A DNA stretch of 64,000 nucleotides from Scheffersomyces stipitis CBS 6054 (taxonomy: Eukaryota; Ascomycota; Pichiomycetes; Serinales; Debaryomycetaceae). Within the stretch, counting starts at the first letter, position 1, and every line of letters begins with the position of its first letter. The stretch is taken from assembly GCF_000209165.1 (NCBI RefSeq), contig NC_009042.1, positions 620,001 through 684,000 of the forward strand, in the 5' to 3' direction. Made by a program: the position numbers and the translations under genes. Positions 25,069 through 34,472 of the stretch are shown one piece after another. Below the pieces are notes generated by a model. It was not told where the DNA came from. It ran no database searches and saw only the letters and a program-made list of their open reading frames with translations.

Positions 25069-28056
25069 TCAAATGTTCCTAATAGCAACGTCTCCAACAG
25101 CCTTTTCTACTTGTACTTCTTCTTCCTCTACTTGGTGCTTTTTTTCTTGTTGTTCTATTCCTTTGCCCCCAAAATACTCGCGAACCTTGTTGGGATCATC
25201 GTCCTCCTCGTCTCCATATCCATCCTCTGCAACCTGTTCATTCTCCTCAATATCGAAATTGGTATCCTCCAGGTCTCCGCCAATAAGTTCCATAACTAAC
25301 AAGTCATCTACATTATCATCAATGTTATCGTCGATGGCATTGCTGGCTTCGTCATCACCCAAAAACTCCTCGCCTTCTGTGCTAGCGTGCTGCTCTACTT
25401 CTTGTTCGTTCTCGATGGTAATTTCACTATCTGCACTTATCAATTCCGCATCTATCAAATTCTTACCTGACGCTTTCATCAATCCTCTTCTGACATCGGA
25501 GCTGAGTAGCTCCTGGCTGCTTACACTATCTTTCAAGTTATAATGGGAGTTGTTGTTAGAACGGGAAAGGTAGGGATCTTTGAGTCTATTCAAGCCAATG
25601 TAGGAGTTTCTCTTTGAACTAGGACGAGAAATACGAGGCAAGTTTGCTTTCGCTTTCTCCTCTACATTCAAAGTGTCTAGTTCGAAGCTCAATGTCTTGA
25701 CATTAGTGTCAAGGTACGGGTTATTGAAGTAGGAAGGTACTCGATCACTCTGATACTTGAGTACTTTCTCGTGAGCAGGCGAAGAAGGAGCACTTCCTTG
25801 ATCAAGCACAAATAATGCTTCAGAGTTGTGAAAGTTACCTGAACTTCTGGCCTTCCGGATGTTACGTTGTTCCTGGACTAAATTCTTGACTTGAGGTGGA
25901 ACAAGCGACGACTTTCCATAGTCTTGAGTTTTGGAACGAGAACGAGTTGTAAAGGTTTCGTTGTCTTCCGACTCATCGTTAATGAGAGTCGACTCGTTGG
26001 ATCCATTTCTATTATGGTAATCTCCCGACAAAGCAGCCAATGAAGTTGTTGATTTACCCTTTGGTAACTTCTTCTTTGCTAGTAGCACAGATCTGGGGCT
26101 CTGCGAGCTTATAGATTTTCGCTTGGGTCTCATAATCGCTTTCTTCGTAGGATATGAAGTCGATGAATTATGTCTCCTAATAATAGGAGCACCAATGCTT
26201 TCATACACTTTATTTGGAGGATTAAGAGTTGAGGTATCCGAATTCAAAACTGGCGAACTGACCAATGTGAAATCAGACTTCTCTAGATTCTTTGCGGGAT
26301 TTTTGCTTCTCGAAGACTCTTTAAACGTAATGATATTGTTGGCAGACGTGATGAGACGTCCACGCAAAAGGCTTATAGCCTTATCCAAAGCAAACTCTAC
26401 TCCACAATGGTTATGAATAAGAGTTACTTTGGGCCATGATGCCCTGGCGCCTCTAGTGATGAAATCAAGAAGGAATTCCGGAGTCGGATTCTCAAATATT
26501 TTGGCGAAATCTTGAATCTTGAAGTCGGGAAGAATCGTGATATCACCAGAGTAGTTCTGAGACAAGACGGAGATTAACTTATTTGACAAATTTTTGTAGA
26601 CATCTACCACGTTCAAAATCTGGAGATAGTGGATAATTTCACAAGATACAAAATCGTAGACGTTGTTCAAGAGATGCTTGAAACGATAACTTAATTCGTT
26701 CTCGATTTCTCCTCCTACATTACTGACAGATACTTTAAGTACCGGTACTACGTGTGGGTTTACTTGAACAGCAATGATATGATCGACGTTAAACATCTCC
26801 AGCAATCTAGTGATGGGCAAATCGTTGTCCACAGAGCCGTCGACGTACTTCATGGCTGCATCGTTGTTCCATTCATGAATCTCGTTGTTCTTGGGGTTCT
26901 TTTCGTAGATCGTTGTGGATGGAAACACTCCTGGAAGTGAGCAACTGGCACAGACAGCAGACCAAACCAAACAGTTGGGTGCTGTCAAGTAGTTCAAGAG
27001 TCTTGTCAGCTCGTGAATGGAAGCCGGAGAAACGGTAATGTTAAGAATCTTACCGGTTCTATTGTATGCTTCTCTGAAAGTCAAATCTCCCAAGAAGCCT
27101 ATCATGGTCTGCTTGAGACCCGTCATGTCGTAAAGCGTTCCGTACTTGATAAAATGGGCAAAGCTGTCGAGAAGCTTGCCAAAATTGCTGCGACTCTTGT
27201 AGTTAGGCGACTCATCATCACTGAAGATGTTGAAGTCTCTCTCTGTGATAGTACGAAGCAATTCAAAAGTATCTTCATTACTGTGGCAACACAATATGCT
27301 TGCTACAATGGAACCAGCCGATGATCCAGAGATGATTCGAGGTAGCAAGTTCGCTTCAAACAACGTTGCTAATACCCCTATATGAAAAATGCCAAAAGTA
27401 CTTCCTCCCGAGAGGACAAGAGCCGTTCTGCCGATATTCTTACGAGTTTGAATAAGCATTCCTAGAAGATACCGATCGTCCAAGTTAACGTCTGGATCGT
27501 GAATCAAGTAGTCAAGCGAGAGTTGGCATTCGTCTATATATTCCTCAATAAGTTTCTTGGTGCCGACAAGCGAATGTCGGTACAAATTGATGTTTCCCAT
27601 GTTTCCCAAGTTCCGAATCCATTTCGTGCGAATGTAGTACAAGAGCAACTTGTAGTCTTTGGCAAGACGTGCACTCCGCATTTCGTTCAAATTGTTAAAG
27701 ATGAGGTCGTAGTCATACAAGTGTGACTGTGGATTCAGTTTCCACGAGTTGTGATTCATGAGTTCGTCAAGCTCGAGCGAGATTTCGTACCACTCTGTGT
27801 AGTTGGTGGCATCTCTCTGTTGGACTAGCAACTTGTTGATGAGCAACGCCTTTTCGTCCACGGGAGGGAGAAGCTTGTTGACAAATGGGATAGACCGGAG
27901 CAGAAGGAGACGACTGTAAGAACTACCAGCCGCAGGTGGGCCAGATGAGTGTTTTCCGCTGCTTGTTATCTGCTGGTACTGGGTGAAGAGCTCTTCTACC
28001 ACCTGCTGCTGGTAGCCAGACGCCAGAGGCAAAGCGGGAGAGCCTTTCCTGCTCAT
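25069..28056 (-). CDS. TGL4: Patatin-type triacylglycerol lipase, Tgl4/Tgl5-like
   Basis: The 995-residue protein has the yeast lipid-droplet lipase layout: a family N-terminal domain (about 50-200) and a patatin domain from about 210 with the oxyanion loop LSGGSTFGIFH and the nucleophile motif GSSAGS (Ser246). The dyad Asp lies in KYVDGSVDNDLP near 418. A long Ser/Arg-rich, then acidic, C-terminal tail follows (about 620-995). Tgl4 and Tgl5 hydrolyse triacylglycerol on lipid droplets; Tgl4 is a Cdc28 target in S. cerevisiae, and the tail here holds many SP/TP-like sites. The length fits Tgl4 (about 910) better than Tgl5 (about 750). The ATG at 28056 is the first in frame. It is divergent from TRZ1. 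Confidence 0.85.
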   Translation of the reverse strand: MSRKGSPALPLASGYQQQVVEELFTQYQQITSSGKHSSGPPAAGSSYSRLLLLRSIPFVNKLLPPVDEKALLINKLLVQQRDATNYTEWYEISLELDELMNHNSWKLNPQSHLYDYDLIFNNLNEMRSARLAKDYKLLLYYIRTKWIRNLGNMGNINLYRHSLVGTKKLIEEYIDECQLSLDYLIHDPDVNLDDRYLLGMLIQTRKNIGRTALVLSGGSTFGIFHIGVLATLFEANLLPRIISGSSAGSIVASILCCHSNEDTFELLRTITERDFNIFSDDESPNYKSRSNFGKLLDSFAHFIKYGTLYDMTGLKQTMIGFLGDLTFREAYNRTGKILNITVSPASIHELTRLLNYLTAPNCLVWSAVCASCSLPGVFPSTTIYEKNPKNNEIHEWNNDAAMKYVDGSVDNDLPITRLLEMFNVDHIIAVQVNPHVVPVLKVSVSNVGGEIENELSYRFKHLLNNVYDFVSCEIIHYLQILNVVDVYKNLSNKLISVLSQNYSGDITILPDFKIQDFAKIFENPTPEFLLDFITRGARASWPKVTLIHNHCGVEFALDKAISLLRGRLITSANNIITFKESSRSKNPAKNLEKSDFTLVSSPVLNSDTSTLNPPNKVYESIGAPIIRRHNSSTSYPTKKAIMRPKRKSISSQSPRSVLLAKKKLPKGKSTTSLAALSGDYHNRNGSNESTLINDESEDNETFTTRSRSKTQDYGKSSLVPPQVKNLVQEQRNIRKARSSGNFHNSEALFVLDQGSAPSSPAHEKVLKYQSDRVPSYFNNPYLDTNVKTLSFELDTLNVEEKAKANLPRISRPSSKRNSYIGLNRLKDPYLSRSNNNSHYNLKDSVSSQELLSSDVRRGLMKASGKNLIDAELISADSEITIENEQEVEQHASTEGEEFLGDDEASNAIDDNIDDNVDDLLVMELIGGDLEDTNFDIEENEQVAEDGYGDEEDDDPNKVREYFGGKGIEQQEKKHQVEEEEVQVEKAVGDVAIRNI

Positions 28057-28835
28057 ACTATGTAGACTGGTTTAGTGAGATGCTGGGAAGTATGCAGCCA
28101 AGTTTGGCAGGATTTAGAGGCAAGTGTAGAAATAGAGGAAGATATGGAAGTTTACAAAACAGCTGGTGCTTGGTAGTTTCTTATATGTATTCTTGAGAAA
28201 AAAGCTGGGGTATGCATGTGAAGAATTAGCGGGAGCAGAGCTTCTTGTTGTGGGCATGGAATTTATGGTTGCCATGTTGCGTAGGCCGTGTGTAGGGGTG
28301 TTCTGTTGAGAATGTGGTGGTGGTCACCGTCGCCGATTCGTGTTGCCGGTTATGGTGCCGTGGTTGGATTCGTTGTGACAGAGGAGATATAAAGTGGAGA
28401 GTTCTGGTTTCCGAGAGCAGTGAGGCTGTTTCAAGAAATTGAGTTTCGGAGATTTACCGAGAAAAAGCGAATCCTGGTGAGAAGACAATTCGAAGAAAGT
28501 GCACATAATTCTAAATAAACCAGCAAATATTATCTTCGGGAGTCTTCCAATATTTGTTTGCTGGCGGTGGACTTGTCTGGACTTGCTGGTTGGTTTTTCT
28601 TTCTGAACCAGTGCTTTCTCGTCTCACTCACTGCTCCTCTTCTCTATTTGGTGTCTCTCGCTAATTCGCGTTCCCTCGCTATTTACTGAACTGTTCTCTC
28701 GCAGTCTCATCTCTCTATCCAACCTGCAGTAGCTTTTCACTAAATATTTCAAAACTAGATCTCACCTACTTCTTACCATTCCACCTCTGACTCACATCTT
28801 GTTAAGACTACTACACTCAGCTTCTCGATGACTAA
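28057..28835. promoter_or_regulatory. Divergent upstream region of TGL4-like and TRZ1
   Basis: About 780 bp. It contains the TCTCGCTA octamer at 28656-28663 with a near copy CCTCGCTA at about 28674, then pyrimidine-rich sequence to 28830. A five-codon upstream ORF starts at ATG 28828 (stop TGA 28843), immediately before the TRZ1 frame opens. No TATA box stands out. Confidence 0.45.
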
Positions 28836-29198
28836 TCGTTTCTGAGAAGCGTCTTCCCAAAATTCAAAATTACTTCCTCCAACTTAAAAATCGCTGTGTC
28901 TTCTCTATCTTCACAACTCGCAAAGAGGGCTCTCTCTTTCTCTCAAAGACCCTCCCTCCACCATTTCACCAAGAGATCCAAACAGAAAACAGCTGAAAAG
29001 TCAAGAGCAAATTCTCGAAATACACCGAAATTACAAAGTTCAAGACCTTTGTCAAAAGATTTAAAATCGTTGCCATTTCTTAAATCTTCTGTAGATTCCG
29101 TACCTTCCCAAGCTGTTCCTCCTCGCTACTTCAAAACAGAAGCTGAACGTTTTGCCCACTTCTCCAAACTCATCGAGCACAACCAAAACTCACAGTCC
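28836..29198 (+). other. ATG-less in-frame extension ahead of TRZ1
   Basis: From the codon after TAA 28833-28835 the TRZ1 frame is open for 121 codons before the first ATG at 29199. The translated extension is rich in Ser, Lys, Arg and Phe with almost no acidic residues at first (RALSFSQRPSLHHFTKRSK), like a mitochondrial presequence, then turns ordinary (RYFKTEAERFAHFSKLIEHN). Near-cognate codons include CTG 28842 and GTG 28896. It could be a non-AUG-initiated mitochondrial form. Confidence 0.5.
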
Positions 29199-31814
29199 AT
29201 GTTTACAATACTGACGGTGTCTCACATCACCGCTGATACCAAGCATCCGTTGGTGATGCTCACTAGTAGAGAAGGGTATAAATATCTCTTTGGAAAAGTT
29301 CCAGAAGGCACCCAAAGGGTTTTGAACGAAAACAAGTTCAAACTCGCCAAGTTGAAGTCACTCTTCTTGACAGGAACTTTGTCGTCCTGGTCGGATATCG
29401 GTGGACTTCCCGGTCTCTTTTTGACGTTGAGCGATTCTTCCAAGAAGGGTATCGATGTCTTCACCAATTCCAAGCTGCTCTTGTCGTATGTCGTCAGCAC
29501 ATGGAGATGCTTTGTCTTTCGTAAAGGTGCAGAATTGAAGCTCTTTGACACTAATGAAGAGAATATCATCGGGGACAACAATCTCGTCATCAGACCTATA
29601 AAAATAGCCAGTAACGTAGAGAACATAAATCAAGATTCAGCTGTCGCAAAACGCTTAGCTGTACAAATGAAGAAGCTTGTGTCTCTAATGTTCCCTAAGG
29701 ATACCAGTAAAGTCAACGATAGAGATCCCAACTCTTACAAGTCAGACCCTACAGAAACAGATATCCACACGCATGTCAGGATTCCAGAACCACAAGCTCT
29801 TCTCCCAACAGCACAACAACTGGCTGTAAGCTACTTAGTCAGGTTCTTGCCTATTCGGGGAAAGTTTGATCCGGTAAAAGCTAAAAGTTTAGGCTTACAG
29901 CCAGGTGCAAACTATAGAAAATTGAGTCAGGGTGTAGCTGTAGAAAATGATCAAGGAGTTCTTATTCAACCACAACAAGTAGTTGCCGACCCCAAAACGT
30001 TTCCCAAGCTTCTTATTTTGGATATCCCCAACAAGTCGTACTTGGATAATTCTCTTGGTAGCGACAAGTGGTTTGAAAAGAATGATGATTTAGGTGAAGA
30101 AGAGGTAGGTATCGTCTATCACTTTTTGGGAGATGATGTGGATTTTGAAACTCCTGCTTACCAAGATTTCATAGCCAAGTTTCCTCGTGATTCAAAACAT
30201 ATAATCAGCCATCCAAAGTTGGCGAACAACACGTTGGTATTCAAGAGATCGGCTATAGATGTTTTGACTCTCAAATGTATCATGAAGGACAACTTCAACT
30301 TGCCCCACATAGAACCTTATGAATCGTTACCTGAAGGCTCGGTCTTCAAGTTGCATCAGTTACAGCAATTTCATGTACAATCTCTGGGTGTAGAAGTTGA
30401 CACTTCGTTGATTCAAAGCGATAGTTGGGAAAGCATATATAACGAGAATATTGCTGGGTTGAACTTACCAGATGTTAACCTCGGTGATATTGTTGATTCT
30501 GAGCCAAGTACGTTGGATGCCCTTTCAGGCTCTCTCAAAGATCAGGTTCATATAGTCACTTTGGGAACTGGTTCAGCCTTGCCCTCGTTGCATCGTAATG
30601 TCATTTCAACTTTAGTTAGAATCCCGTACCATTCTTCTCAAGGAGATATCAGATTCAACTCTATTTTGTTGGATGGTGGTGAAAACACTTTGGGTACTTT
30701 TCTGAGAAACTTTGGCCACAATATGGGTGAACAAGCTAGAAAGGTAATGAAAGAGTTGTCGTTGATTTATTTGAGCCATTTGCATGCCGATCACCATTTA
30801 GGAATTGTGTCTGTTATCAACGAATGGTTCTTAGTTAACAATGAAGACCACAGAAAGCTTTACTTGATTGTTCCATGGCAGTACGAAACGTTTATCTCTG
30901 AGTGGTATAAGCTTGAAGGTCAGTTGAATGATCTGGTAAATTTGGACAGAATTGAATTCTTGAGTTGTGAAGACTTTTTACCAGACAGACTACCCAAGTA
31001 CCATAAGATCGATATCGATGACTTTGAGTATCTCTATGATAATAACGATCTCAATCGTATTGTTGCCAAGTCTCCTTTGGAACCATTGAACAGATCGGCT
31101 ATAAGCCGGCTCTTCGCTGATCTCAGGATCAAAGAAATTGCTACAGTCAGAGCTCTTCATTGTGCCTGGGCGTATTCGGTCAGTATTACGTTTGATCTAG
31201 AAGATAATGAGTCGTTCAAGGTTTCGTATTCTGGAGACACTCGTCCCAACCCCAAATTTGTCGATATCGGTCGCGATAGTGATCTTTTGATTCACGAGTC
31301 TTCCTTGGACAATGAGCTTATTGAGGAAGCCATTGCTAAGAAACACTCGACGATGATCGAAGCAATCAATGTGGCGCGCTACATGAACTGTTCGAAACTC
31401 ATCTTGACCCACTTCAGTACAAGATACTCGAACAAGACTAATACGGTTCGAAACTCGGAAGCGTTGATAGCCTTGTCGCAGAGTTTAAACAACTACTTGA
31501 CCAAGTACAGAGTGTCGCCCAACATTTTCGCCTTAGAGGGCCAAGCGTATCCCATCAAGTCGTACGACGAGTTGGACATCTGCTACGGCTACGACTTTAT
31601 GAACTATAGGTTCAAGGATCTTCATCTCCAGAAGCAGAAAATGGATTTGATCTACGATACGTTTGAAGCGGAAGAAGACGACGACAAGAAGGAGAGAGAA
31701 ACGCTGAAACAAAGAGAAAAACAGGAGGTGAGAAGGATGCAGCGCTTACAGTCCAAAAACAGTGTCCACAAGAAGAGAAAAGTCAGTGGCAGCGAAGATG
31801 AAGAGGACCAGTAG
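29199..31814 (+). CDS. TRZ1: tRNase Z, long form (tRNA 3'-end endonuclease)
   Basis: Starting at the ATG at 29199 the protein has 871 residues and begins MFTILTVSHITADTKHPL, matching the first residues of yeast Trz1 (MFTFIPITHPTSDTKHPL). It has the two-lobed long-form layout: an N-terminal degenerate beta-lactamase half, then an active C-terminal half with the zinc motif HLHADHHLG (30777-30800), SYSGDTRPNPKF and a late LILTHFSTRY. A charged C-terminus with KKRKVSG is a probable nuclear signal. Trz1 cuts the 3' trailer from pre-tRNAs in nucleus and mitochondria. The frame continues open upstream of this ATG for 121 codons with presequence character, so a longer mitochondrial isoform is possible. 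Confidence 0.9.
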   Translation: MFTILTVSHITADTKHPLVMLTSREGYKYLFGKVPEGTQRVLNENKFKLAKLKSLFLTGTLSSWSDIGGLPGLFLTLSDSSKKGIDVFTNSKLLLSYVVSTWRCFVFRKGAELKLFDTNEENIIGDNNLVIRPIKIASNVENINQDSAVAKRLAVQMKKLVSLMFPKDTSKVNDRDPNSYKSDPTETDIHTHVRIPEPQALLPTAQQLAVSYLVRFLPIRGKFDPVKAKSLGLQPGANYRKLSQGVAVENDQGVLIQPQQVVADPKTFPKLLILDIPNKSYLDNSLGSDKWFEKNDDLGEEEVGIVYHFLGDDVDFETPAYQDFIAKFPRDSKHIISHPKLANNTLVFKRSAIDVLTLKCIMKDNFNLPHIEPYESLPEGSVFKLHQLQQFHVQSLGVEVDTSLIQSDSWESIYNENIAGLNLPDVNLGDIVDSEPSTLDALSGSLKDQVHIVTLGTGSALPSLHRNVISTLVRIPYHSSQGDIRFNSILLDGGENTLGTFLRNFGHNMGEQARKVMKELSLIYLSHLHADHHLGIVSVINEWFLVNNEDHRKLYLIVPWQYETFISEWYKLEGQLNDLVNLDRIEFLSCEDFLPDRLPKYHKIDIDDFEYLYDNNDLNRIVAKSPLEPLNRSAISRLFADLRIKEIATVRALHCAWAYSVSITFDLEDNESFKVSYSGDTRPNPKFVDIGRDSDLLIHESSLDNELIEEAIAKKHSTMIEAINVARYMNCSKLILTHFSTRYSNKTNTVRNSEALIALSQSLNNYLTKYRVSPNIFALEGQAYPIKSYDELDICYGYDFMNYRFKDLHLQKQKMDLIYDTFEAEEDDDKKERETLKQREKQEVRRMQRLQSKNSVHKKRKVSGSEDEEDQ

Positions 31815-32031
31815 ATATATATAGTAATCCAAATTAATAGAGTCTTGTACATAAACGTGGCTAATACAGATAAGTAGCTGCGAAAAATGAGTCTATGATT
31901 CATATCAGCAAAGCTTCTTTTTAAAATTAACAAGTATAAGAAACAACTTCTAGGAGCTGTTAGTACATTCTATACGGTTCACATAGCTTGCAATTGGTTT
32001 ATATCTTCGTAGTTTAGATATTCTGGTTGAT

Positions 32032-32625
32032 ATGTTTAAGTTCCCTTTCAAATGGGAACCTGTAGAGATGGTAGAAGCTTCGTCTGAGCGATCAGATGGA
32101 GGAATAGCTGAAGAGACTCAATCTCAGAATCAGACACATTCCAGCGATAATCAGTCTGTATTTCAGAAGGTGTTGAATCTCCCCATTCGGAACGTCAAGA
32201 GCCAGCTCAGTGGCATTGGTCCTTCTCGTGTCACTACTTCTTCTGAAGGATTCACCGTACATGGTGAAGAGTATAAGGAGTTCTTGTTCCATATGCTTAC
32301 CCAAGATACCGAGTTTCAGAAAGAAGTACATGCTCTCAGCAAGAGATATCACACTTTGCTCTCTACCAGAGACATGCTTGATCTGTTCAAGCAGAAACTC
32401 GATTCCTATGAGAATCATTTGAATGAGTACGAACATAGTCTTGAGACGCAGCAGGATTTTTTGGCTGCGAAAACTAGAGCACTTAATCAGTACCAGACTT
32501 CGATGGAGTTGAAGCAGGAATTTCTAGACAGATTGTTGTTGTATCAGGAGAATTTGATGATGCAGACAGGTGCAATGGAGTACGAGGTCAGTTCCTCCGA
32601 AAGCACTTCATTTGAGTGGCAGTAA
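32032..32625 (+). CDS. Uncharacterised coiled-coil protein
   Basis: I do not recognise this 197-residue protein. The first 75 residues are Ser/Gln/Glu-rich and probably disordered. From about residue 78 a compact region begins (EEYKEFLFHMLTQDTEFQ), and residues about 95-185 are heptad-rich (KQKLDSYENHLNEYEHSLET and on), predicting a long coiled coil. There is no signal peptide, membrane span or zinc motif. Such small coiled-coil proteins are often subunits of tethering, kinetochore or BLOC-type complexes, but no assignment is made. It lies between TRZ1 and EST3 on the same strand with about 200-300 bp gaps. Confidence 0.75.
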   Translation: MFKFPFKWEPVEMVEASSERSDGGIAEETQSQNQTHSSDNQSVFQKVLNLPIRNVKSQLSGIGPSRVTTSSEGFTVHGEEYKEFLFHMLTQDTEFQKEVHALSKRYHTLLSTRDMLDLFKQKLDSYENHLNEYEHSLETQQDFLAAKTRALNQYQTSMELKQEFLDRLLLYQENLMMQTGAMEYEVSSSESTSFEWQ

Positions 32626-32914
32626 TAATTTGTATTTGATATTTGTATAGTATTTCATTTTTCGCAACATATTTAAGAATATTGTTTAATCTCTGAACGC
32701 AATAGTTTCAGTTTATTAATTAACTTAGCACAAGTTAATGATATCCATTCTAAAAGCATATAGCAATAGTATCTAAGGACAATATTTTCCTTTTCTTTTC
32801 ATATAGTGGAGAATTTTCAATTTGCAATCATTGATAAAATAGTGGTAGCGCATTATTCCACAAAAGTTCAAAAATCAAATCACGATATCATTAACATCTT
32901 TTTATCAGCACCGA

Positions 32915-33502
32915 ATGAACTACAACAACGACAAGTTTCCGCTTGTATTTCTCCAGAGTTGGCTATGGGAATCAGTGGAAAAATGCATCGACCCAAGTAG
33001 AAGATACACTTCTTCTCTAATCAAGAAGAACTTTGTAGACGAAACACCCAGAAAGGCTTCTCCTATAGTACGAATTTCGAAATTTATTAAAGTCACAGAC
33101 AATAAGGATCTCACGGTTATCTTGTCAGATTCGACAAATTTGATGTTTGCAATTTTCCCTTTCAAGCCTACGATTGTCAACTTTGAGGATAAGTACAAGC
33201 AGAGAATCACCTTCCATACCCAGAATATATTGATACATATCAAGAAAGCCAATCTTCGGTTCATAGAGAGGAAGGACTATCCACTTTACGAAATACCGGC
33301 CATGGGGCTCAGCATGGTGGTCTTAGAAGTGCTTGATTTGGAAATCTTTCAACGAGATCAGATTATGCTATCGAACAAGGTGGAGAGTACGTTGAAGTTT
33401 CTCCACAATGAACTGAACTACGAACTGCTCTTTGGCAGAAAATGGAATAATGCCGAAGAGAACAATGACAGAGAAGATTACGACGATGTAGTTTCATTTT
33501 AG
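32915..33502 (+). CDS. EST3: Telomerase subunit Est3 (TPP1-like OB fold)
   Basis: The 195-residue protein matches Est3 by two blocks: PLVFLQSWLWESVE (yeast VFLQPWIKALIE, with the conserved Trp) and PIVRISKFIKVTDNKDLTVI (yeast [20 protein letters not shown]). The remainder is beta-rich with a C-terminal helix, as expected for the single OB fold shared with human TPP1. Est3 is a telomerase regulatory subunit acting at telomeres. In S. cerevisiae the gene needs a programmed +1 frameshift; here one uninterrupted frame from the ATG at 32915 encodes it all. An acidic tail (EENNDREDYDDV) follows the fold. The length is close to family members (about 180-200). Confidence 0.82.
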   Translation: MNYNNDKFPLVFLQSWLWESVEKCIDPSRRYTSSLIKKNFVDETPRKASPIVRISKFIKVTDNKDLTVILSDSTNLMFAIFPFKPTIVNFEDKYKQRITFHTQNILIHIKKANLRFIERKDYPLYEIPAMGLSMVVLEVLDLEIFQRDQIMLSNKVESTLKFLHNELNYELLFGRKWNNAEENNDREDYDDVVSF

Positions 33503-33765
33503 AGACAAATGAAGAGACAACCCCGAATTCAAGTGTACCACATAAAGATCACAGGACAGAACCTCATAAGTACATCTTAGTAAAAGATCCATTAAATAGA
33601 ACTGAATTACATTTGTATAATAGAAATGGTGCTCTATTTTAGTGCGCATTTTTTTGCAATCTCATATGGGTGCAAAATCTTCAGCGTCTAGTTTCGTACA
33701 AATATGTCTTATTCAACTGTACGGGCATTCAGGTAAATAAAAGAAATAAACTTATACAATTAACC

Positions 33766-34329
33766 ATGTCTAAGTCGGTAAAAGTTAAGGAAACTTCTGA
33801 AGTTCCAGACAACTGGAGCGAACAGTTGGAAGAAGTAGCACATGAAGCGTCTCGATGTAACAAGATTCTATCTTCGTATCCAGTAGAAGTAGTTCATTCC
33901 AACGAATACGCAATTTCAGATGAACCCGAGCCAGAAGAATCAGAAGAACCAGAAATGCCAGAAGACTCTGGAAGTGGGGAGTTTGTCTTCTCTGAAGCGT
34001 TACGACATCTCCTCCAGTGGAACTCCACCACTAGCGAAACAACATCTCTTCTTCCCTTGTATCCTATATCAGGTTCTCAGATTCAGAGATCGTACATCGA
34101 ATCTTTGTTGGAGATTGTATGGAGATATCTCGCTACCAGAGCCATGCGGAGGTTTTTCAGAAGGTACAAGACAACTGTGATAATTGTTTCCATCGTTATT
34201 GCAACTGCTGTTGTTGTCTTGCTTTTCTATACTAGTCAATGGAAAAACGTCGTGAGGTTTCTACAATTGGTAGTCTGTTACTTTCTCGAACAGTATGGTC
34301 AGAGTCCACAGTTCTGTCAAACGTCTTGA
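33766..34329 (+). CDS. Uncharacterised single-span membrane protein
   Basis: I do not recognise this 187-residue protein. It starts at the ATG at 33766; an open stretch upstream lacks an ATG. Seen in order: a charged N-terminus, an acidic Pro/Glu run (about 52-68), a helical segment with WRYLATRAMRRFFRRYK (strongly basic), then one hydrophobic span (about 137-156, TVIIVSIVIATAVVVLLFY) and a roughly 30-residue amphipathic end. The basic cluster before the span predicts a cytosolic N-terminus, so it is a type II or near tail-anchored protein of the ER, mitochondria or peroxisomes. It is convergent with RML2. Confidence 0.7.
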   Translation: MSKSVKVKETSEVPDNWSEQLEEVAHEASRCNKILSSYPVEVVHSNEYAISDEPEPEESEEPEMPEDSGSGEFVFSEALRHLLQWNSTTSETTSLLPLYPISGSQIQRSYIESLLEIVWRYLATRAMRRFFRRYKTTVIIVSIVIATAVVVLLFYTSQWKNVVRFLQLVVCYFLEQYGQSPQFCQTS

Positions 34330-34472
34330 AAACTATTCCTGAACTCTGGTATTCTCCTTGACAGGGCCGGATCTCAGCATCTCAATTCCCACTTTCAGAC
34401 TTCTACTACTACTGTTTCTAATATTACTACTATTATGGTTATATTTACAGGTTACTTACATAGTATCTACTT

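Noticed and set aside
28500..29198. 5' intron in TRZ1 supplying an upstream ATG
   Set aside because: No GTATGT-type donor and no good branch site (only GACTAAT) were found upstream, so a spliced start is not supported, though not excluded.
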